From contig CM114275.1 of NCBI GenBank assembly GCA_050084515.1, positions 27,900,001-27,964,000 on the forward strand: a stretch of 64,000 nucleotides of DNA, read 5' to 3'. The DNA is from Blasia pusilla (taxonomy: Eukaryota > Marchantiophyta > Marchantiopsida > Blasiales). Positions within the stretch are counted from its first letter, which is position 1. Each line of letters opens with the position of its first letter. Both the position numbers and the translations under genes were made by a program. This document shows positions 1 through 10,311 of the stretch, in pieces. Below the pieces are notes generated by a model. That model searched no databases, was not told where the DNA came from, and saw only the letters and a program-made list of their open reading frames with translations.

Positions 1-315
1 CCTAGTAGAAGAGACGTCAAGCTATTGGGAACGAGTAGTTCACTAATTCCATAGGATCACACAGAGGAACCATTCCAAAATATGGATTTTGAATTCTTTG
101 CAAGGACTCAAAATAGCCATTAATAATGGCTTATGGAGACAAGGACCCCAATATACAAAGCATCTCCATATGGGTCTACTTGCTACAGAAGTTGGAATTC
201 CCATGTATTCATTCACAACCAACATAGGAATCAACTTAAAACTTGCACAATGAATGACTTAGTTTATGTTCATCACAATGATGGCATGAAGAGGAATGAC
301 TTGTCCGACAAATGA
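1..315 (+). pseudogene. hAT transposase C-terminal dimerisation domain, remnant
   Basis: The reading frame at 133-315 ends with a block resembling the hAT C-terminal dimerisation signature: a CYRSWN segment in place of CERNWS, then FIHNQHRNQL and MNDLVYVHHN, where intact hAT proteins have an IH-x3-RNRL segment and LNDLVYVHYN. Upstream, bases 1-130 contain traces of the preceding part of the domain in other frames, so the gene is broken by frameshifts. The window edge cuts off the catalytic part. In the family this domain pairs transposase monomers. Only this short stretch supports the call, and no terminal inverted repeat was found. Confidence 0.65.
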
Positions 316-927
316 ACCCACTTGAAGAGGAAGTGCTTGAAACTGCAATCACTAAACAAGAAAGACAAAGGGGAGTTCAGTTTGACTTACAAGAAGGTGA
401 TTTGGAGCATGATGAGCCTTCTCAATCCAAATATATGAAACGTGACGATTTGGAAGGGGACATCGAGAATTGCAAGGTATGACCATCTCATTCAAATTTT
501 GATGATAGTGACATCTTGAGGAAGGAAGAACATGAGGATGACCATCTCATTAATTTGACCAAAGAGGAAGAACACACTCAAGACAAAACACATAATTGGA
601 TGGAAAAGAACGCTACTATGGTAAGTAGACTAGTAGGACTATCTACTATAAACAAAGATACTTTAGAAACCCCTTTGCAATCATTGAATCTAATAGAAGC
701 TATTTCTAGTCAAAGAGTTCTTACTTGTGAACAACCACCTTGTGAAGTTGTGAGTAAAGAGGAAATGAAATCTTTAGAACCTATCATTGCATCATATAAT
801 AATAACATAGAATTAGAAGATTTTCAAAATTGTAGATGGATCTTTAAGGAATAAAATCCAAATTCCGTCCCAAATCTAAAGGGAAAGGAAAATATTTGTA
901 ATCTTGAAGGCCTTTGAAATATTATAT
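316..927 (+). other. Acidic, broken coding-like tail downstream of the hAT remnant
   Basis: Bases 316-480 read as a charged, glutamate-rich peptide directly after the hAT domain. A 112-codon open frame at 516-854 is also rich in Glu, Asp and Lys and has no motif I recognise. hAT transposases often end in an acidic tail, so this may be the decayed 3' end of the same gene, but that is inference from position and composition. Confidence 0.3.
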
Positions 928-1006
928 CCTTGCTTCATATTTTGAATGTATTTTCCATGATGGTTATATATCTTCATGGAAAACACATTCAAAATATGAA
1001 GCAAGG
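928..1006. repeat. Near-perfect 33-bp foldback
   Basis: Arms 928-960 and 974-1006 are reverse complements over 33 bases with one mismatch, separated by a 13-base loop. Transcribed RNA would form a long single hairpin. No flanking duplication or known element end was seen. Confidence 0.85.
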
Positions 1007-1335
1007 ATTAAAAATTTATTTTTCCAATGGTCAAACGTATTGTGGCTCCTTGAGATACACTTCCCGATTTTGCAGGTTAAACTCTAGCATTTCAACTTTC
1101 ATCTATCTTAGAAAGGTGTGATTGCTCATAAGAAAATTTCCTCATGAGATTTGTAGTGTTTTTGTGTATATTGTTATGTTCCATTAAAATTTTGGGCAAG
1201 GTTTCACAAGCTGAGAAGGACAAAGATACATAATTTATGTCCCGAATTCCTTTGCTTTCTTTGAATGGAAAATTCCAATCTTATTTGAGTTTGAAAGGTC
1301 AAATGAATTATACCCGTGGGCAAGGATTGAAATTT

Positions 1336-1567
1336 GTATGGAGGTAACATATGCCCAATGAAAATTTTTACCAAGTTTCAGATCAAAATCATCTTGTTGG
1401 TAAAATGAAAAAATGGACACTATTATTTTCTTTAACACCATCAATCTTTTCTTATTGGTTAGACCTCCATTTTAATTAATGTTTTTATGGAGGTTACATA
1501 AATCTTAAACAAGAATTGTAACAATTTTCATCACAAGATCATTTAGTTTGTTAAGTTGAAAAATGGA
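1336..1567. repeat. Degenerate direct repeat of about 150 bp
   Basis: The stretch near 1336-1418 (an ATGGAGGT-like start, then a segment with GATCAAAATCATC and a GAAAAAATGG end) recurs near 1488-1567 with substitutions and small gaps. This looks like two old tandem units of about 152 bp. Function unknown. Confidence 0.45.
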
Positions 1568-1653
1568 GGCCACCTCTTTTTGTACAAGGTCTTATTGTAT
1601 GGATCTAAAAAGACCTTATGATTTAACTCAAAATGGAGGTGGCCTCCATTTTT
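1559..1653. repeat. Nested foldback at the left edge of gypsy copy A
   Basis: Arms 1559-1576 and 1636-1653 are perfect 18-bp reverse complements (core TGGAGGCCACCTC). A second inner pair (AAGGTCTTA / TAAGACCTT type) lies between them. The right arm ends where similarity between copy A and the leader of copy C starts, so the hairpin marks the boundary at which copy A lost its 5' end. Confidence 0.7.
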
Positions 1654-2081
1654 CCCCATGCCAGTGCTCTCGAGAGCACCATGTAGCTTTTTTTTGTGTT
1701 TTCACAGGTTTTACATTTTTTGGGGAGAAATCAGCGCGGAAGTATTGCCAAATTTTGTGTAGTAGAAAGAGACGTTGCGATTTACGACAGTCCCTTTCTG
1801 TTTTTACACGAATCTTTGATTCAAAATATTTTTTAACGCCGTTAAAGATCATAAAGCTGTGCACACTATGCAATAGACGGTGCACAATTTGGAGTTGCGA
1901 GAAAAAAGCTATGGTCAATCTTGCAAAATTGCCATTGCTAGGCGATTTTTAGGGTAAAATTGTTCAAACCCTAAACCAGCCGCCGCTGTCATAGTCACCG
2001 TCAAGGTTCCGCCACTGACGGTCAACCGTCACCATCAATGGTCCAACGTGACCGTCAACCGTCCACGGTCCACCGTTAGCC

Positions 2082-2112
<31 letters not shown>

Positions 2113-3117
2113 CCTAGCACTGCTCAGAGCTGCGTTCGGCTATTGTCTACCCTTGGTTGCCATTGCCGCCATTACGGAGCGGAGGGTCTTCCACGATGAC
2201 CATTGATTCTCTGACTTGTACCGCCACCACATACTTTGTTTTGGCCGCCACCATCATTGCAGTTTTGTCATCAACCAGTGATGGCAGATGACCTCAGGTT
2301 ATGGTGTTTGAGTTTTCATTTCATTCTGCTATGTTATGATTGGTAGCCGCTCGACGACGATCGAATATTGTGCCGTGACGCCCGTAGCCGCAACGTGCCA
2401 CCGATTTCCTCGTCGTGCCACTCGTGGCCGCACCGCACCATCTCAATCGCGGAGCCACTCCTTCACTAAGGAGTAGAGCATGTGTATTTCTGATTGAAGA
2501 AGGTATGCCGCGGAGTGCTGCATCCCATTATTGAGTGTCATGCCGTTTTGTAGCCATTTCATGCCGCCAATGCCACACCGTAGCGTTGGATCCACACCGC
2601 ATATTGAGGAGGTTTGAGCAGCGTCACTACGAGAGGAGTACGACTTGCTGATTGGAGGAGTTGTCTTCACGACCAAGCTGGGGTTGAGATTTGCAGTTAC
2701 CGAGGAGCGACATCGACATTATTGTCAGGTTACACATTCTGGCCTCTTACCCAACACGTGTGAGGGAATTCCGGGTATTGGGAAGTTATTTGTGATATTG
2801 GATTTTGTGGTGATGCTGAGAGCATCGATGACGTATGGGTTGAGGGGACATAGACTTGTGTGGGATATCCACAGTTGAGGATGGTTTATCGATGAGACTA
2901 TAGATTAGCTGATTTGCCGTACCACGCCGCTTGTTGCCGCACAACACACGTCTTGATGAGAGAGTGTAGCTTGAGTTCCGCATGTTAGATTGAGTGATTG
3001 CGTGATTACTGGCAAGGTTGAGAGTGATCGTGTGAGGGGGGCACAAGGGTCATCACGACATCCTTTTGGGACTTTGAGAAGCAAGGTGGTGGAACGGAGA
3101 GTAGCTCTAGAGGGTTT
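1654..3117 (+). other. Copy A 5' leader
   Basis: Long untranslated leader shared with copy C (about 60870-62220, minus). It holds a perfect 16-bp palindrome at 1664-1679 (GTGCTCTCGAGAGCAC), several variants of an ACCGTCAACC-type short repeat near 1990-2080, and a CCG/GCC microsatellite at about 2080-2113. A stop-free frame at about 2614-2878 is conserved in copy C but has no ATG near its start. The true gag start is unclear: copies B and C have ACA or ACC where copy A has ATG at 3118, so that ATG is probably secondary. Confidence 0.6.
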
Positions 3118-4372
3118 ATGCGGAGTGGCGCCAGGTTTCGAGGATCTCCACTTGCGGGACCACCTCGACCTCCTTATGTATCATCTTCAGATAAGGAGGA
3201 GGACGTAGAGGAGTTGAGTAGTCCTTTGCCACTCACATTGAGTAGTCCTACTGCTTGGGCATACGAGATGGACGACCCGGGTAGAGGACCGCGTAGGTTC
3301 TCAGGTGCAGTAGGCACGATAGAGTTGCACGACTTCATTGCGGAGTTTAGGATTTGGTGCGACTCATAGTGGGCTAGGAATTTTAGAGAGTTCAACTCGT
3401 TTACAGCATGGAACGATATGTTCCGATATTTAGAGGGGGTACCCATGGACGATTACCATCAGTTCTCCCAGAGATATGCCCAAGAGATTGAGGCATGGCG
3501 ACTCTACTATGACCCACACTATATGTCATGGACGGAGCCGTTCCCATATGAGGAGGAGGAGTCAGGAGAGGCTACTTCCTCTTCTACTAGTGATGTTTTA
3601 GGACCGCCGAGAACATTGAGTGCAACATGGCGGAGGAGTGCCTAGCCACCATGGGTTCTGGACGAAAGCATCCACAATTGTCTACACCACTAGTGCAACA
3701 ACGTGGACTCCGAGATAGATCGACTGTGGCACCACGAGCTCAAGGAGGATACCGGGAAGCCGTGCTAGAGAGACATGCGCCTTCATATACGGCTCAGCAA
3801 TACCCGCCTACGATTACTTGTTGGTCATGTGGTGGAGCCCATCATCAGCGTGATTGCACTCGTCAGGGTCATGGACATGTGCCTCAACATGGAGGAGGAG
3901 ATGGTGTTGCATCAGGAGGTTATCACTGTGACTATTGTCAGAGGTATGGTTATACATGCGCTAGGTGTTTCAATTTACACCCTGAGTTACGTCCGGACCG
4001 AGGGCCAGAGAGGGCACTAGAGCTAGTAGCCGGTCCGGGTGGGCCTAGAGGTCGTGCACCAGGTGGTCTCGTTGGGGGACGAGGAGTTGGAGTTGCCTGA
4101 CAGGGTGGTGGAGTTTCCCGTGGAGGAGGTAGAGTCCCACCACCTAGACGCGTCGAGGGAGACGCTGGGCGTGCGGCTGGGATGGCTGCTCAGACACAGC
4201 TACAAGAGCAGATTGTTGCTATGGCATTGAGGCTACCCGATGCCGGATCCGTGGCATCAACATCAAATGGAGCAGCCAAAGATATGGAGGATCCTGGTTG
4301 GATGTGTGGGGTTGCCCAAATGGAGGTCGCCGTAGTTGTGATGCGTGGAGCACCTGCAGAGTTGGATCCATA
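3118..4372 (+). pseudogene. Copy A gag (capsid and zinc-knuckle nucleocapsid)
   Basis: Encodes the structural protein that packages element RNA. The capsid-like start (RRFSGAVGTIELHDFIAEF, also in copies B and C) sits at about 3292-3348. A stop at 3367-3369 replaces a Gln codon. The middle of the capsid is missing: sequence jumps near 3600 from the acidic EEEESGEATSSSTS stretch to a segment that lies several hundred bases further on in copy C. The next frame, 3627-4100, has a first knuckle CWSCGGAHHQRDC (C-x2-C-x3-H-x4-C) and a second CDYCQRYGYTCARC in which the His is Tyr. A Gly/Arg-rich tail follows, with a frame change near 4370. Confidence 0.8.
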
Positions 4373-5290
4373 ATGAGGGGAAGCCAAAAAACAAACCAGA
4401 CTTCCTCAATCTTTCACATTGTTCGAGGCGAGAGGACCCCATCAATGGGTCATGATCAGAATTCCCGCAGAGTTGGTGATATTATTGGTGTGCAGGCACG
4501 GAGGGCAATGGGAGAAACGAGTGTGATGACTCCTATTGCTGATGCTCAGGAGGAGCATGTGTCGAGAACGACGTTGGGGGCGGCCACAATGGTGTACCGT
4601 GCTCTGCTATTTTCTCCATCCGATGTTATGACATTGGGAGGTACGCCCGCCGAGGTATTTTGGCTGGCCGCTACGCTATGTGAGCGTGGAGTTGGAGTTC
4701 TTGCATCACGTTTAGAGGTGATTGCAGAGGAGGTGATGGACCTGCCCTTGGAGCGGATGCTTGGGCCGTCCACGTCAGATTCATGGCAGGTTGCGGCTGC
4801 TAGGATGGCGGAGATGGTTGCTAGACCCACGATAGAGCATGCCATGGCTTCTCCTGGTGTTGTGTTGCTGAATAATCAGGGAGAGGTCTTCCAGTTGGTG
4901 AGTCTCAAAGGTAGAGCTTTTGGTCTGCATCGCGTCTTGTTGGATTCAAGAGCGCAACCCTTCATGTTGGGGAAAGCGTCATTCAGAGGATTGGGCTTGA
5001 CGAGAGCCGATGTGGAGCGTCATCCATTCTGGATACAAACATCCTTGGATGGAGCGAGTACCACAGATTTTATCACCTGATATGAGGTCGTGGTGAGGAT
5101 TCGCCCGGGACATCCTACAGATGAGTCTGTGGTGTGAGCCAAGATGATAGTGACTGATGTAGAGTCTTATGACGTCTTGGTTGGTGGAGGAGTGTTATAC
5201 CCAATGAGGTTTTCCCTAGATTATTGGGAGGAGTCAACGTCTTACAGACGAGGATGGCAGTCAGGTGATGGGCGCCTTAGCTCATTACCC
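4373..5290 (+). pseudogene. Copy A retroviral-type aspartic protease region
   Basis: The open frame to 5080 has a linker conserved with copies B and C (TLGGTPAEVFWLAATLCERG) and the protease flap strand VLLDSRAQPFMLGKA near 4936-4980. The usual catalytic triad Asp-Ser/Thr-Gly is Asp-Ser-Arg here, as in copy C. Copy B has the normal DSG. Two TGA stops, at about 5078 and 5136, stand where copy C has CGA arginine codons. The family protease would cleave the polyprotein. This copy is not functional. Confidence 0.75.
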
Positions 5291-5540
5291 ATTTGATTCA
5301 GATGTGTAGTGATCGAGCAACGGCCAAGAGAGATGGCGACCTGAGCAGCATTTAGAAGTGCCATCACTTGACCTTGTCATTTGATTGAGGGACATGTCCA
5401 TGCAGAGGATACTCCTATTCCTGACATTTCTATGGAGAGGAGTGTCATGGTAGCCACATCAGTCCATGGAGGAGAGGTGCCGCTTTGGGGCTCGACTGAG
5501 GAGCTTTAACGCTTAGCCATTGAGCATGTGCAGACTGTTG

Positions 5541-5944
5541 GATTCTCATCATCCACTTCTTTGAGCACCATTAATCTGATCGGCCCCCTTGTATGAGGAG
5601 AAGCCTAGATTGATGGTTCTGACTTAGACGTCGAGGGAGTCATAGTAATATGACGTAGGTGGTTTCAAGAGAAGCATTACTAGGATTATCTAACCCTATA
5701 TTGCATAAGGGTGCGAGAAAAATAGATTAGAAAATGAAGAAAAATAGGTAAAAAAACCCTAGTTTCCCGAGTAGTGAAATAGTCGAGAGCCGCAACTATA
5801 GCGCATTCTCGTATGTCGAGTTATCTCGATGTTCAGGTTCCATCGAAGCTCTTCTGTGAGTGCACGGACGGAGTAGGCCACTTTGTATCTCTAAGTTTTG
5901 TAAAGACTTTAGTGATTTCGTCACTTTCTGCTTTCTCACACAAA
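5541..5944 (+). mobile_element. LTR-like insertion inside copy A
   Basis: About 400 bp with no counterpart in copies B or C interrupts the region between protease and methyltransferase. It starts near a TGTTGGATTCTC segment and ends near TTTCTCACACA, as an LTR with TG...CA ends would. A diverged copy lies at 20076-20525. Strong stretches of identity include the CCTAGATTGAT and AAAAACCCTAG segments and the segment around 5835-5850. No clear target-site duplication was seen, so solo LTR is a likely but not proven label. Confidence 0.6.
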
Positions 5945-7271
5945 AAGTGTGGAGCGAGACGTTTGCACAAGTGTGTGACAGATCAGAGAAACCCCAGGTA
6001 GCCAGGAATGCTGCTATGACCCCTTTGGACATCACCTTGATTGTGTGGTGCATCCTAGAGGAGGGTATTTGGGTGTTGGATCTCTTTGGAGAGATCAACA
6101 CTGGGTTAGTTGCTGTTTTGCAAATTGGAGTGCGCGTGCAGCAGTACCTGTATGTGGAGATTGATGATATTGCAAGGCGCGCTTCACTTCACCATAGGGC
6201 CCAATTCGCCTCCATTTTCCCGACTTGTTGTCTGTTGGGACATCTCATTATTGGGGACGCAGGACTTGAAGCAGGTAGAGACCATAGACTTGGTCATTGC
6301 TGCTTGCTTATATTAGGGCCAGTCATGTGTTGGACGAGGTGGCGGATTAGTTGACTCTCAGTTCATGTTGTTTTGGGAGATGATGCGGATCTTGCGACAT
6401 TTGCAGGAGCATCAATCTCGTCCTCCAGCATACATTCTGGAGAATGTACCAATTTTTGGCGATTCAAGGTCCCTTGTGGTGATGAGTGCACATCAGGTGC
6501 GCACATGGATCGGCCCAAACTTTTTTTGGATACGGCGAGTATGGGTTGACGAGCACATCGCCTGCGTCTTTGGTGGACCAACTTGGTACCACACGAGGTA
6601 TTGCGGAGGGCATGTGCAAGAGTGGAGCGCCCCTCTGATTTGTTGGTGGATTCTATATTAGATCCGGGCCGTCAATCACACGCAATGAGGCACGATGATC
6701 GACCACCATTGACTGTGGTCAACAAGATTGGCATGCCACGGGCAGCCTTTCCCACATTGGTGAGTTTTCTTGCTTCCTATGCATTCAAGGAGGCCGGACC
6801 TGGCTTGGTTTGGGATGACTAAGTACAGAGGTTGGTGGAGCCCAACGCCAATGAGCGAGAGCAAGTGATGGGATTCCCCATAGGAGTGATGGCAGTACCG
6901 TCACTATTAGAGGCATCACGACGTCATGTCTTGGGTCAGGCGATGGACTTGAACTGTTTGACATGGATTTTCAGCTTAGGAGTAGCTGAGCAACGTCGTT
7001 TGAGGATGCGACAGATCACAACAATTGTGTTGGTGAGCCCCATGCCTATCGAGATGGTTGAGGCAGTGGCTGGGGGCAAGACCTGAGGAGATCGACACAT
7101 CAAGAATGATCGGGAGAGACACCCTTGGACTTCTTGGGATATTTTGCAGGTACGCCAAGAGATGGTAGCCACAGCATTGAGCGTGGTTTTGGGTACTGAA
7201 ATGGAGATCTGATTTTGCAGGTGGCTATAGGGGAGCAGTCGAGTTTTGTTGTCCGAGACGGGGTTGCACCA
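5945..7271 (+). pseudogene. Copy A DNMT3-like cytosine-5 methyltransferase, broken
   Basis: The S-adenosylmethionine motif I survives as WVLDLFGEINTGL (one Gly changed to Glu), then QYLYVEIDDIARRASL. The catalytic Pro-Cys-Gln of motif IV is destroyed: the segment reads into a TAG and the Cys is gone. Motif VI (YILENVPIF) lies at about 6432-6460, and the motif IX/X region with EREQVMGFP and RRHVLGQAMDLNCLTWI at about 6850-6970. The domain order I-IV-VI-VIII-X is canonical, unlike plant DRM enzymes, whose motifs are permuted. Frameshifts and stops separate the pieces. Placement between protease and RT matches copies B and C. Confidence 0.8.
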
Positions 7272-7280
7272 TAGCAACCA
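7272..7280 (+). promoter_or_regulatory. Candidate leaky stop TAG-CAA-CCA, copy A
   Basis: In-frame TAG at 7272-7274, followed by CAACCA, lies 45 bases before the ATGGAGACTTGG that begins the RT reading frame. It is identical at the same place in copies B and C and fits the UAG-CAR-YYA consensus of tobamovirus-type readthrough. Confidence 0.55.
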
Positions 7281-8108
7281 CCGACACTCGCGCCGGAGAG
7301 TCCTACCGTAGTCACGATGGAGACTTGGAAGCGAGATATGGGCCCTAAGTTAATAGGAGGAGAGCGGCACGAGATACACTTGTTCCTTAGGAGTTATAGG
7401 AGTTGTTTTGCATTTAGTATGCATGATTTGGGTACGCTGAAGGGTCCAGGGATCCGCATGGAGTTGTCGAGTGACACACCAATCTTCCGACGACCCTACA
7501 CGTATAGTGACATGGAGAGGGCTTTGATTTAGAGTAGGAGCCAGGACTTGGTTGGAGGAGGATTAATGAAGATGTTGCATGGAGAGTATGCATCTGCCAC
7601 TGTTATGCCCGCTAAGAAGGATGTGCATGGCAATTGGACGGATAGGCGGATGTGTGGAGATTACCGACCTATCAATCGGTAGAAAAATTCCAATAGGTAT
7701 GCCATGCCCACTCCTAAGGAGATCTTTGATGTTATTGGGCATGGAAAGGTCTTTGAGCCGGATACCATCAACTGCCTATCAAATTGGAGGACAAGTAGAA
7801 GATGGCATTTTGGGGCATCGATCCTCATGGGAAGGATTGCTTATACTAGTGGCAGTTCTTACCATTTGGGTTAAAGAACGCCCCGATTGAGTTTTAGAGG
7901 GTCATGGATAGGATCTTGGTAGGTCTGGATTTTGCTAGGTGTTATATTGATGACATCGTAGTCTTTAGCACCACAGTTGAGGAGCTTGAGCGATATCTAG
8001 AGGAGGTGTTTCGACGATTGTAGTTACATCGACTGAAGCTACATCTAGGCAAGTGCAAGTTCTTCTCCGACCAGATTGAGTACTTGGGTCATACGATATA
8101 CCCAAGTG
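7281..8108 (+). pseudogene. Copy A reverse transcriptase, 5' part
   Basis: Open frame 7317-7532 holds the conserved lead-in GTLKGPGIRMELSSDTPIFR and YSDMERALI. It continues after a TAG (7530-7532, CAG in copy B) with PAKKDVHGNWTDRRMCGDYR. Later frames contain the palm motif as CYIDDIVVF near 7940-7966. The copy ends at the segment TYPSG-equivalent at 8108. RT would synthesise element cDNA. Stops and frameshifts inactivate it. Confidence 0.8.
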
Positions 8109-8911
8109 GCGACGTGGTGAGTGACCGACATAGTTGGACAGCGGACGTGGATGATGTTGAGCTACGTGGTTGAGAATGCGGATGTGGTCGGGCAAGGCCA
8201 GATGTGCTCGGGGTCATGTTCACGTGGGAGGACAGGGCGTACGTGGTAGGAGTGGATCCGACGGGGGTGAGTTCGGTTGCGCAGTGGAGAGTTTTGCGAG
8301 ACTTATTATCTCGCAAGCGTGGATGGGATTCGCGACAACACTTTGTCGGTTGTTACGAGTAGGTTGGAGGACGACTCATTAGTTCTTCAGCAACTGGGAA
8401 TTGCGAGGATTGTGATGGGGACACACAAACCTACACTGACGGGAGGTTTGATGTGTTGGTCGAGGAGAGTGTTGTGTTGTGGAGGTTGTCATATCATGTG
8501 GAGGAGTGCATATTGACGGTGCAGCAGGTTGGAGGGCGTAATCAGGTTACCCATTCGAGTCCCTTTTCCCGCACTTGTCGTGTGTGATTGAGAGTGCTGG
8601 GTATCGGGTAGTAGCTGGTGCTAGGTGGGTGTAGTGATGGTGATGAGTGTAGATTCTTTTCATGTGTAGCACGTTGGTGGATATACGGCGGTTGCCGAGT
8701 AGGGGTCGCCCCGAGAGAGTGTCGCTAGGTTAGGTGAGTCAGTTGGGAGGCTCATGGTGAGCCCGAGTGTTGAGTGTGCATGAGGCCGGGTATGTCATTA
8801 CGGGATTGATGTTAGCATAGGTGAGCTAGTGAGGAGTATGGGAGACTCGTGGTGAGTCAGAGTGCTTGAGCGGGTGAGACAGGGTTTGTCATCACGGCGT
8901 TCTTCTAGGGT
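8109..8911 (+). other. Copy B 5' leader
   Basis: About 800 bases with no coding signal that I can defend. The segment near 8545-8590 (TTACCCATTCGAGTCCC-like) resembles the copy C leader near 61155, supporting its identity as leader. GTG/GAG-rich composition resembles the coding part of the element. Confidence 0.5.
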
Positions 8912-10311
8912 TCGGAAGAACGGGGTAGTGCGAGTAGTAGTAGTGGTGTGACACGGAGTGGAGTGAGATACCGAGGGGTTACCAATGAGGAGCTACCTCA
9001 ACATCCATCCGTGGCTGGATCGTCATCACTGGACACTGGGTCTAGTGACAAGATCGCAGACAGAGACAGTAGTACTTGGCAGGAGATGGACGACATGGGC
9101 CATCGGAACATGCGTCGTTTCTCGGGTGCAGTGGGCACCATCGACTTAGATGATTTTATCCAGGAGTTCAACACATGGTGCGACTTCCAGGAGATACGGA
9201 CCCCGATTCGGTTCAACCCTTTCATGGCATGGAAGGGGTTGTTCCAGCACTTGGAGGGTCCTCCGATGGATGATTACATGGAGTTTCGATCACTATATTC
9301 AGTAGAGATCGATGCCTGGAGGATGTATTGGGCTCCAGGGTATGTGTCCACTAGTGGTCGCGAGGCATATGATGGGATTGTGAGAGGAGAGAGACCCACA
9401 CCATCAGCCCGGAGACTAGATGGAGAGGAGGGCAGTGAGATAGGCGATGTGGCAGAGACCTCTGGTGGTAGAGGGCCACCCAGCTTCAGCCCCACAATGG
9501 AGTTCTTCCGACAATTGGGGAAGAGCTACCAGGGCGTACGCACCGATAAGCTGAAGAGTCTACAGGATTTTCAGCAACGATCGGGTGAGAGTCTGAGAGA
9601 GGCATTCACACGCATGAGGAGGCTGATCATTGCTACGTTTGGAGTGACTAAGGCGCAGTCAGTCCAGTATTAGTACGGGGTTCTAGACCAAGAACTACGG
9701 AGGAGAGTCCGAGATGCGGTGCGGATTCACACAGCGAAGCCCACATTGAAGGTGGTCTTTGAGTTGTCTGAGCGTATTGAGCTCAACATGAGTGAGGAGC
9801 AGGTAGTGACCGCTGGATTTTCTCGAGAGTCGACGGGTCCACGAGCGACGATGACCCCACAGGTGCCACAACGAGCACCAGTACCACGGGAGCGGGCCAG
9901 TGTGCCTAGAGAGCAGGGCAGGTACCGTGAGCCTATGAGGCAATGACCCGTACCTACATATGTTGCCCAACAGGGACCGATGTGGTCTTGTTGGACGTGT
10001 GGAGGGGCCCATAGGTAGAGAGACTACCCACAGCATGGGAGAGGACCACCGGCGCCTCCGATTTCTCAGGAGCCACAGAGGATGGCCCCACCACAGAACC
10101 AATGTGACCATTGCCACAGATATGGTCACACTAGGGATAGATGTTTTGACCTTCGCCGAGGGGCACGTCCAGAGGTAGGCCGAGGGCCTGGGGGCGGTCG
10201 TCCTAGAGGAGGTCGGGGAGTTCTTCCTGACGTGGTGGTAGAGGACCACCACCAGCCAGAGGAGATGGAGCAGGAGCACCAGAGCCGACACTTCTCTCAC
10301 GCATCGATCAG
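8912..10311 (+). pseudogene. Copy B gag polyprotein (capsid plus zinc knuckles)
   Basis: The frame is open from about 8912 without an ATG, so the start is not decided. The conserved capsid block RRFSGAVGTIDLDDFIQEF lies near 9112-9170, followed by a capsid C-terminal part with SGESLREAFTRMRRLI, typical of retrotransposon gag. TAG at 9671-9673 (Trp in copy C) and TAG at 10016-10018 (CAG in copy A) interrupt the same frame. The first knuckle is CWTCGGAH with its last ligand lost. The second, CDHCHRYGHTRDRC (C-x2-C-x4-H-x4-C), is intact at about 10105-10145. An Arg/Gly-rich tail follows, then a frame change near 10250-10312. Confidence 0.85.

Larger units (their letters stand above)
1654..8108 (+). 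mobile_element. Ty3/gypsy DNMT-PHD family, copy A, truncated at both ends
   Basis: Collinear with copy C on the minus strand and copy B downstream: leader, gag, protease, methyltransferase, then the first part of reverse transcriptase. The 5' LTR is absent. The element stops inside RT at about 8108, just after the segment equivalent to 13838-13858 in copy B, where sequence switches to the leader of copy B. Many frameshifts and stops, a deletion in the capsid region near 3600 and an LTR-like insertion at 5541-5944 make it a dead copy. Confidence 0.85.

Noticed and set aside
9671-9673. A gag stop codon that seemed shared by copies B and C
   Set aside because: On alignment the B stop faces a Trp codon in C, and the C stop faces a CAG in B two codons away. 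They are independent mutations, not a programmed stop.
9695-10300. 201-codon minus-strand frame within copy B
   Set aside because: Antisense to gag; no motif.
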